Source of the DNA: Candidatus Cacconaster scatequi
GTDB taxonomy: Bacteria; Bacteroidota; Bacteroidia; Bacteroidales; UBA932
DNA: 43,019 bases
Reading direction: 5' to 3'
Assembly: GCA_018065305.1 (NCBI GenBank)
Contig: JAGHTO010000002.1
Span: 1-43,019, forward strand
Translations under genes and position numbers: made by a program
Notes under the pieces: model-generated
Database searches by the model: none
Seen by the model: only the letters and a program-made list of their open reading frames with translations
What the model was told of the DNA's origin: nothing
Shown here: positions 38,989 through 43,019 of the stretch, in pieces
Layout of the letters: each line of letters opens with the position of its first letter
Numbering within the stretch: position 1 is the first letter of the stretch

Positions 38989-39471
38989 CTATACGCCAAC
39001 CACTACTTTGGCAAATCGGATTACGTTGCCCTTGAGGGTGTAGCCCTCCTGAGTGACATCGATGACCCTGTTCTTCTGAGCCTCGTCCTGCACGGGAATC
39101 TGTGCGACCGCCTCGTGAAGATCCGTATTGAACACTTCGCCCACGGCGTTGATTTTCTCGACGCCGCGTTGTGAAAGGAAACTTGACAACTTGTTCAGGA
39201 TAAGCTCCGTACCTTCTATGGCGGCAGCTTCGGCCTTGGATTCCCTAAGGACCTGAAGGGCCCTCATACAATCATCCATCACAGGCAGGAACCCGGTAAG
39301 GATATCCTTCCCTGCACTGTCAATCAGTTCCAGCCTCTCCTTTGCCTTGTTTCGGCGGAAATTGTCGAATTCCGCCATCAGGCGGACATACTGGTCCTTC
39401 TGCTGCTCCAGTTCTGCCTGCAAGTCAGCCACTTTGGGTTTGGATTGTTTATTTTTTTTATTGTCGTTCAT
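38989..39471 (-). CDS. grpE: Nucleotide exchange factor GrpE
   Basis: Releases ADP from DnaK. 160 residues: a Lys-rich N-terminus, a long coiled coil ([20 protein letters not shown]) and the GrpE C-terminal beta domain ([35 protein letters not shown]). First gene of grpE-dnaJ-M23. Transcription probably starts from the region carrying the chaperone element at 39522-39552. Confidence 0.96.
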   Translation of the reverse strand: MNDNKKNKQSKPKVADLQAELEQQKDQYVRLMAEFDNFRRNKAKERLELIDSAGKDILTGFLPVMDDCMRALQVLRESKAEAAAIEGTELILNKLSSFLSQRGVEKINAVGEVFNTDLHEAVAQIPVQDEAQKNRVIDVTQEGYTLKGNVIRFAKVVVGV

Positions 39472-39521
39472 ATGTCTCCGATTTTGATTTGAGTTCCGGT
39501 CGCAAAACTACTCAAAATATT

Positions 39522-39552
39522 TGCCACCCGCAAAATAATGGACATTTTGTCA
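39522..39552 (-). promoter_or_regulatory. Chaperone-type composite element upstream of grpE
   Basis: Minus strand: TGACA-AAA-TGTCC (39552-39540), 13 bases, then TGGCA (39526-39522). It matches the dnaK and htpG elements in order and almost in spacing. It sits about 50-80 bases before the grpE ATG. Confidence 0.62.
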
Positions 39553-39593
39553 TATCCTTAGCAGTGTTGTCAGTGGGTGACGACAAAAAAATT

Positions 39594-39625
39594 TTTGGAA
39601 AGTCAAAAAAAGCAGAGTATCTTTG
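39594..39625 (+). promoter_or_regulatory. Promoter of tRNA-Glu
   Basis: TTTG (39594-39597), 20 bases, TATCTTTG (39618-39625): the best match to the Bacteroidota promoter pattern in the window, 16 bases before the tRNA. Confidence 0.75.
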
Positions 39626-39641
39626 CAGGGATATAAGGAAC

Positions 39642-39714
39642 GGCGCTATCGAATAAGGGTTCAGTTCGCGGCCCTCTCAAGGCTGAAATACGGGTTCGAA
39701 TCCCGTTAGCGCTA
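39642..39714 (+). tRNA. tRNA-Glu (anticodon CTC)
   Basis: 73 bases. The acceptor GGCGCTA pairs with TAGCGCT (first pair G-T), the anticodon stem is CGGCC/GGCTG with loop CTCTCAA, and the T arm is ACGGG-TTCGAAT-CCCGT. The D stem GAAT/GTTC has a T-G pair and the variable loop is only 4 bases, so the fold is slightly irregular. No CCA is encoded. Confidence 0.85.
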
Positions 39715-39719
39715 CACAA

Positions 39720-39755
39720 AACAAGGAGGCAGACCAAATGGTTTGCCTCCTTGTT
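39720..39755 (+). terminator. Terminator of tRNA-Glu
   Basis: A 16-base-pair stem (39720-39735 with 39740-39755; AACAAGGAGGCA pairs with TGCCTCCTTGTT) around an AAAT loop, 6 bases after the tRNA. Confidence 0.8.
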
Positions 39756-39780
39756 CATTTGTTTGTATAGCGCCTCCACG

Positions 39781-39981
39781 TACAAAGGCATTGCTAGCCT
39801 TGCGAAACATCTTCTGAAAGATATCAATGCTGTACGAAACGCAATTATGTTTGATTACTCAAACGGAATCGCAGAGGGCTTCAATAACAAAATCAAGGCA
39901 ATTAAGAGGGAAATGTACGGGCGTGCTGGAAAGGACCTACTGGAGAAAAAACATAAAGCCTCGGCACGAGCCCAGGTGTAA
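39781..39981 (+). pseudogene. Relic of an ISL3-type transposase C-terminus
   Basis: About 66 codons. YSNGIAEGFNNKIKAIKREM with YGRAG matches the conserved end of ISL3-family DDE transposases, including the usual Glu in the NGxxEGxNNKIK motif. Everything upstream of this piece is missing, there is no start codon in context, and the last residues (KASARAQV) do not look like the normal tail. No inverted repeats were found around it. An old insertion next to tRNA-Glu that has since decayed is the likeliest story. Confidence 0.7.
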
Positions 39982-40024
39982 CGAATTTGACGAAGAACCT
40001 GAAAACATATAAGTCTTGTCGGCT

Positions 40025-40327
40025 CTATTTGTCATCCTTCCGCAGTTTCTCCTTGTATTTCTTGTCATAGGCTTCACCTCTCGGAACAAGGTACTTGAAG
40101 AAAACGCAATCATCAATAATCTGTATGTGGAAGATGAAGAACGCACGGAGACTTCCTATGCGGATACGGTAAACGTTGTCATAGCCGACAAGCTTCTTGC
40201 AGTCGGTGATCTCATCCAGGCATGAAGCATTCTTGACCTCAAGGATGGTGTTCCTGACAGAATTCAGGGTCTCGCCGGACAACTTGCGGACTGATTTCTC
40301 AAAATCCTTCGAGTACTTCGTTTTCAT
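40025..40327 (-). CDS. RelE/ParE-family toxin
   Basis: A small basic protein of 100 residues. The RelE/ParE fold is suggested by MKTKYSKDFEKSVRKLS at the start, the CKKLVGYDNVYRIRIGSLRAFF strand region (LVG-YRIRIG is typical) and a short C-terminal RGEAYDKKYK. Such toxins either cleave mRNA at the ribosome or poison gyrase; the residues here do not separate these. Its ATG overlaps the antitoxin stop by 4 bases. Confidence 0.82.
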   Translation of the reverse strand: MKTKYSKDFEKSVRKLSGETLNSVRNTILEVKNASCLDEITDCKKLVGYDNVYRIRIGSLRAFFIFHIQIIDDCVFFKYLVPRGEAYDKKYKEKLRKDDK

Positions 40328-40575
40328 AGTCCCAGCCAGTTCTCAAAGTCCTTGGCCTCTTCTTCGGAAAGTTCAACGTCTCCGTCTGGACGGACATTGC
40401 ACAGATACTGGTAGGTCGCCGCCTCGTTCATATCTTCCACTTCTTTCTCGAGGAGTGCTTCGATGTAGCTCTTGAGGTTCGTGCCGGATGCGGCAGCCTT
40501 GATGGAAAGGAAGCGGTATACATCTTCACGGATGTCTATGTTCTTTCTTTTTGTCTGAACTGCTGCAGTATTCAT
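40324..40575 (-). CDS. Antitoxin of the RelE/ParE-type module
   Basis: An 83-residue protein. A ribbon-helix-helix-like N-terminus (KRKNIDIREDVYRFLSIKAA) is followed by an acidic C-terminus (DGDVELSEEEAKDFENWLGL) that would wrap the toxin. Gene order, size and the 4-base overlap with the toxin are those of a type II module. The complex probably represses its own promoter through the inverted repeat at 40573-40598. Confidence 0.8.
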   Translation of the reverse strand: MNTAAVQTKRKNIDIREDVYRFLSIKAAASGTNLKSYIEALLEKEVEDMNEAATYQYLCNVRPDGDVELSEEEAKDFENWLGL

Positions 40576-40598
40576 AATGCGTAACTTTTTGTATTATG
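40573..40598. promoter_or_regulatory. Candidate operator of the toxin-antitoxin module
   Basis: CATAAT (40573-40578) and ATTATG (40593-40598) form a perfect inverted repeat with a 14-base spacer. The left arm contains the antitoxin start codon, so bound repressor would block both transcription and initiation. Confidence 0.45.
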
Positions 40599-40600
40599 TG

Positions 40601-40631
40601 CAAATATATATAAGATATTTGAAAAATACAA
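40601..40631 (-). promoter_or_regulatory. Promoter of the toxin-antitoxin module
   Basis: Minus strand: TTG (40631-40629), 20 bases, TATATTTG (40608-40601), 26 bases before the antitoxin ATG. Confidence 0.55.
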
Positions 40632-40938
40632 TATATCACTTTCAATTTGTATTTAGATATTCGGGATATACTATATACATTATACAAAGTTATTATGAAG
40701 CTGGTTTGAAATGGCTCACAAAAATTATTATAGTTTATTTTCGATGAAAATTATCGGAAAATACGCGGAAAAGAAGCATAAGTATTGAAGTTAATCATTT
40801 CAAAACAGCCTCAAAACGTATGGGAAATCAGATGCCACGTTTGCCATATTCGGAAATGCTTGTGACATCAAAGGTGGTGAGATTTGTGCGATTGACCAAT
40901 GATAATGAAGACGAAGCCGTCGAGCCATTCTTCCTTCG
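40632..40938. other. Gene-poor AT-rich stretch
   Basis: About 300 bases with no convincing gene. It contains the third copy of the dispersed repeat (40788-40809) and a 40-codon plus-strand open frame (40820-40942) that resembles nothing I know. The AT-rich left half (to about 40780) could hold further regulatory sites. Low GC compared with the rest of the window suggests acquired DNA. Confidence 0.5.
40788..40809. repeat. 22-base dispersed repeat, copy 3
   Basis: Identical over 22 bases to 4511-4532. Read on the minus strand it also sits in a promoter-like setting: TTTG (40815-40812), 18 bases, TAACTTCA (40793-40786). No gene starts directly downstream; the antitoxin start is more than 200 bases away. 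Confidence 0.75.
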
Positions 40939-41322
40939 CTAATCCTCAAAGTAATCTCTGATTTCGTTGTAGTCAATGTCTGCGTGCTCGCCATCAAGAC
41001 CATCATAGTAGTCAGAATAGTCGTAGTAATCCTCTCCGTTCAATTTGTCAATCATCTTGTTTTCCTCGCTCTGTACAGGCGTAATGGAACGTTTTGTGGC
41101 AGTTCCTGTATTTTCGATAGGACGGTGTTGGTAAATGTCTTCCGTTCTGTACGGTGGAGGTGCCGGCCTACTTTTGCTGTCTCTGTCCCGGCACTCACTG
41201 ATACCGATGCAACAAAGGAAAAATAAGACAATCCATAGCGGAATGCCGACAAGTCCTATGCCCTTCAGCCAATCGACTAAGGTTTCCTTTTCCTGTTGCT
41301 CTCCTTGTGCCGGCTTTTTCAT
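40939..41322 (-). CDS. Small single-helix membrane protein, function unknown
   Basis: 127 residues. One transmembrane helix (GLVGIPLWIVLFFLCCIGI, about 26-45) follows a charged N-terminus. A long acidic, Tyr/Asp-rich tail (YYDYSDYYDGLDGEHADI) probably lies outside or is disordered. No family recognised. The ATG at 41322 is three bases after the stop of the DNA glycosylase gene, so it belongs to the same operon. The tail has low complexity, so confidence that it is a real gene rests mainly on context and the clear helix. Confidence 0.6.
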   Translation of the reverse strand: MKKPAQGEQQEKETLVDWLKGIGLVGIPLWIVLFFLCCIGISECRDRDSKSRPAPPPYRTEDIYQHRPIENTGTATKRSITPVQSEENKMIDKLNGEDYYDYSDYYDGLDGEHADIDYNEIRDYFED

Positions 41323-41325
41323 CAA

Positions 41326-41820
41326 TTATAAGATTTTGCGCCACTGATTTATGAGCCGCTCAAGATTCCATCCGGCGCAAATGCTCATCGGACTTGTGCT
41401 TGCACAGTGACATATCCTCTTTCCTGTGACGGAAGGATTCCGGCGGAGGTATTTCATGAAGGACTTCTCTGCCTTTCCTCCGTTTGTGGCAATGACTTCA
41501 ATGGATGGGTTGGCTGCAAGTAGCCCGGCAATGTCATTGAATTCTTCGTTCCTTATATTCGCATCCAAACTCCCCTCCCTTTCGGCAGCGTGAAGAACAT
41601 CCCATAATGCGATGCCGTGACGTTTCAAGTACTCGACCTTCTCAGAATACAGCACCGGGACTTTATCGCCGAGTACGCCGCTCATTACGTTCCAGAACAT
41701 ATTTCTGGGATTGCCATAGTATTCCTGCTTCCTCAATGACTCGCCCCCAGGCAAAGAACCGAGAATGAGAACCTTGGGGTTGGTGCCGATGAGGGGACGT
41801 AGTCCTTCCTTATAATCCAT
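41326..41820 (-). CDS. Deoxyinosine-type DNA glycosylase (uracil-DNA glycosylase superfamily)
   Basis: Probable base-excision enzyme removing hypoxanthine or uracil from DNA. Motifs of the UDG superfamily are visible: VLILGSLPGGESL near the N-terminus (GSxPG water-activating region), YYGNPRNMFWNVM (the conserved Asn-Met-Phe-Trp stretch of the hypoxanthine-DNA glycosylase group) and ASTSPM near the C-terminus. The start at 41820 gives a 164-residue protein, normal for the group. In-frame ATGs at 41838 and 41889 are also possible, and no Shine-Dalgarno decides. A 7-base-pair hairpin (41903-41923) lies upstream. Confidence 0.85.
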   Translation of the reverse strand: MDYKEGLRPLIGTNPKVLILGSLPGGESLRKQEYYGNPRNMFWNVMSGVLGDKVPVLYSEKVEYLKRHGIALWDVLHAAEREGSLDANIRNEEFNDIAGLLAANPSIEVIATNGGKAEKSFMKYLRRNPSVTGKRICHCASTSPMSICAGWNLERLINQWRKIL

Positions 41821-41902
41821 ATTGCTTGTACATTTCATTAATGACACTGTCTTCTGCGCCGGACAATTTGCTGCCCTTATAAACTTCATAATCTTGCTTG
41901 AA

Positions 41903-41923
41903 CTCCCGTTTATCTCACGGGAG
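41903..41923 (-). promoter_or_regulatory. Hairpin between the 50-codon ORF and the DNA glycosylase gene
   Basis: CTCCCGT (41903-41909) pairs perfectly with ACGGGAG (41917-41923) around a 7-base loop. It overlaps the end of the 50-codon ORF and has no T run on the minus strand, so it could be an attenuator or mRNA processing site. Confidence 0.4.
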
Positions 41924-42067
41924 AATCACTGATCCATTATTATGGTACTTGGATGTCTTGATATAATCCAGTACATGGTCCAATGCATTCTTTCTTCTAG
42001 ATGGTTGAGCTAAAGGTCTTGAATCAAGTTCTGCGAAAACTTTGTTTCGAATTTCGGTTATTGTCAT
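41915..42067 (-). CDS. Short ORF (50 codons), function unknown
   Basis: An intact frame starting MTITEIRNKVFAELDSRPL and ending HNNGSVILP. It begins 13 bases after the stop of the HARE-HTH gene, on the same strand, and ends before the DNA glycosylase gene. The content is largely helical and charged (PSRRKNALDHVLDYIKTSKY). No family recognised. Spacing supports a real gene; length makes it uncertain. Confidence 0.45.
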   Translation of the reverse strand: MTITEIRNKVFAELDSRPLAQPSRRKNALDHVLDYIKTSKYHNNGSVILP

Positions 42068-42080
42068 AATTGTAATGTGA

Positions 42081-42782
42081 TTATCTGTTGGTTACTGTGT
42101 GTGGATTGTCATTTTCATTCACGTCGAACAACTGCGGATAACTCTTTACCCTGGCGGAGATCTGACTGGCCGGAACAGACTGGCCATCTTTGCGAGAATA
42201 GAGCTCCTGCGCGTTGATCTGCTTCGCAATTTCTGTAAATGTGAGAGGATGCCCACTTTGGCGGATTACATCTTGAATTGCTTCGTGCAGTTTCATCGTG
42301 CTCTTGGGGATGATAGGCTTCTCGATGTCATCGTCCGGGTTCTCCTCGCCCCAGCCTGCGTTCAGCAAATCTACAAGCGCACATCCTGCCTTTGCCTTGT
42401 CAATGCGCAGCTTCTCCAGATACTTCTTTGATTGCTCACGTTCGTCGGAAGATAGGTCATCATATTTGCGCTCGAACTCGTCACGTGCCTTGTCTTCATC
42501 CCTCACTGCGTAGAAGAAATCTGTCGCAGCTTCAAGCAACATATTGTAATCGTGATCAGGACTGAGAACGGGCAATTCCCCCTTCGTACAATAATCAATG
42601 TTCAGGTCGAAGTCTGTGCTGAAACGGACGGCAGAGAACAAAGACAGATACTCTTTGCCGTTAAGCAGGGCGTACAACTGTGTCGGCGTGATGTTCTTTT
42701 CTTGCGCATACGCATTCAGGTTGCCGTATTTCTGTTTGATAATTTCCTTGATGGAGGCTGCTACTTGTTCGGGTGTATGCAT
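42081..42782 (-). CDS. HARE-HTH domain protein with N-terminal helix-turn-helix-like region
   Basis: 233 residues. The C-terminal part (about 160-225; KLHEAIQDVIRQSGHPLTFT, EIAKQINAQELY, VPASQISARVKSYPQLFDV) is a HARE-HTH winged-helix domain, known from RNA polymerase delta, restriction-type enzymes and chromatin proteins. The N-terminus (about 5-65; IIKQKYGNLNAYAQEKNITP) looks like an XRE-type helix-turn-helix, and an acidic helical linker joins them. The ATG at 42782 is preferred over one 11 codons upstream. Probable DNA-binding regulator or targeting protein; it leads an operon with a DNA glycosylase. Function is not established. Confidence 0.75.
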   Translation of the reverse strand: MHTPEQVAASIKEIIKQKYGNLNAYAQEKNITPTQLYALLNGKEYLSLFSAVRFSTDFDLNIDYCTKGELPVLSPDHDYNMLLEAATDFFYAVRDEDKARDEFERKYDDLSSDEREQSKKYLEKLRIDKAKAGCALVDLLNAGWGEENPDDDIEKPIIPKSTMKLHEAIQDVIRQSGHPLTFTEIAKQINAQELYSRKDGQSVPASQISARVKSYPQLFDVNENDNPHTVTNR

Positions 42783-42894
42783 GTTTGCTCTAAATTTTCT
42801 GCAAATATGCAACAAAAATTCGATAATACAAATAGAAACATTATATTTATTATATCCTTTCGCTCAATAAATCCAAAATTAGATATAAGTTTTA

Positions 42895-43019
42895 TTATTT
42901 CTCGTTCAACTTCTCCCGCACCGGAAATCCTCCCTCTTCGGCTTCCTTGAATAGTTCCTGTGCCGTCTCCAAATCCTTATCAACTCCACGCCCGAAATAA
43001 TAACATCTGCCAAGATTAT
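42895..43019 (-). CDS. Sel1-repeat protein, C-terminal end (5' part outside window)
   Basis: The last 41 codons of a gene entering from the right edge. NLGRCYYFGRGVDKDLETA with QELFKEAEEGGFP follows the Sel1-like repeat pattern (LGxxYxxGxGVxxDxxxAxxxxxxAxExG). Tandem TAA TAA ends it. Sel1 repeats form helical solenoids for protein binding. Nothing can be said about the rest. Confidence 0.7.
   Translation of the reverse strand, partial: NLGRCYYFGRGVDKDLETAQELFKEAEEGGFPVREKLNEK

Noticed and set aside
39715-39990. Intact insertion sequence at the transposase fragment
   Set aside because: Only the last third or less of the transposase is present and no terminal inverted repeats or target duplication could be found.
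40820-40942. 40-codon plus-strand frame (MGNQMPRLPYSEML)
   Set aside because: No recognisable family, no promoter, and it runs into the 3' end of the membrane-protein gene on the other strand. Kept as non-coding.

Overview
The window looks like a chromosomal segment of a gut- or rumen-type Bacteroidales bacterium (Bacteroidota). The reasons are promoters of the TTTG / TAnnTTTG type in front of many genes, few strong Shine-Dalgarno sites, secreted plant-polysaccharide glycosidases (GH3, GH43, GH51) and moderate GC content. Rikenellaceae or an uncultured Bacteroidales relative would fit, but the genus cannot be settled from the sequence alone.

Layout, left to right. (1) 1-4488: the 3' part of a GH3 beta-glycosidase converges on a two-module GH43 lipoprotein. 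(2) 4593-6489: a umuDC-type SOS mutagenesis pair whose UmuD carries an extra N-terminal basic region. (3) 6805-11647: a tightly packed run of TPR protein, EnvC-like murein hydrolase activator, YbhN-like membrane protein and PfkB sugar/nucleoside kinase. (4) 11639-16740: a deoxynucleoside kinase diverging from a metallo-beta-lactamase hydrolase - uvrA - nucleoside kinase operon. (5) 16805-21470: an arabinose-type operon of GH51 arabinofuranosidase, secreted aldose epimerase and SGLT-type Na+ symporter. (6) 21628-24172: an orphan GH3 C-terminal-domain protein and an M24 aminopeptidase P. (7) dnaK, then a large amidase_3-like secreted protein. (8) tRNA-Val, cstA, VanZ/HAD pair, acyl-CoA synthetase. 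(9) htpG converging, across a GC-rich structured intergenic element, on an operon grpE - dnaJ - M23 peptidase. (10) 39642-43019: tRNA-Glu followed by an accessory stretch with a transposase relic, a RelE/ParE-type toxin-antitoxin pair, and an operon of HARE-HTH protein, 50-codon ORF, deoxyinosine-type DNA glycosylase and small membrane protein; a Sel1-repeat gene runs off the end.

Four observations stand out. The upstream regions of dnaK, htpG and grpE-dnaJ share a composite element (TGnCA-N3-TGTC, then 12-13 bases, then TGGYA), which suggests one chaperone regulon. A 22-base sequence upstream of the GH43 gene recurs exactly about 36 kb away, and its 15-base core recurs upstream of the GH51 gene. 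The intergenic element at 36004-36189 is unlike its surroundings and may be a dispersed repeat or structured RNA. The HARE-HTH / DNA glycosylase operon beside tRNA-Glu is the best candidate for an undescribed nucleic-acid-handling module.
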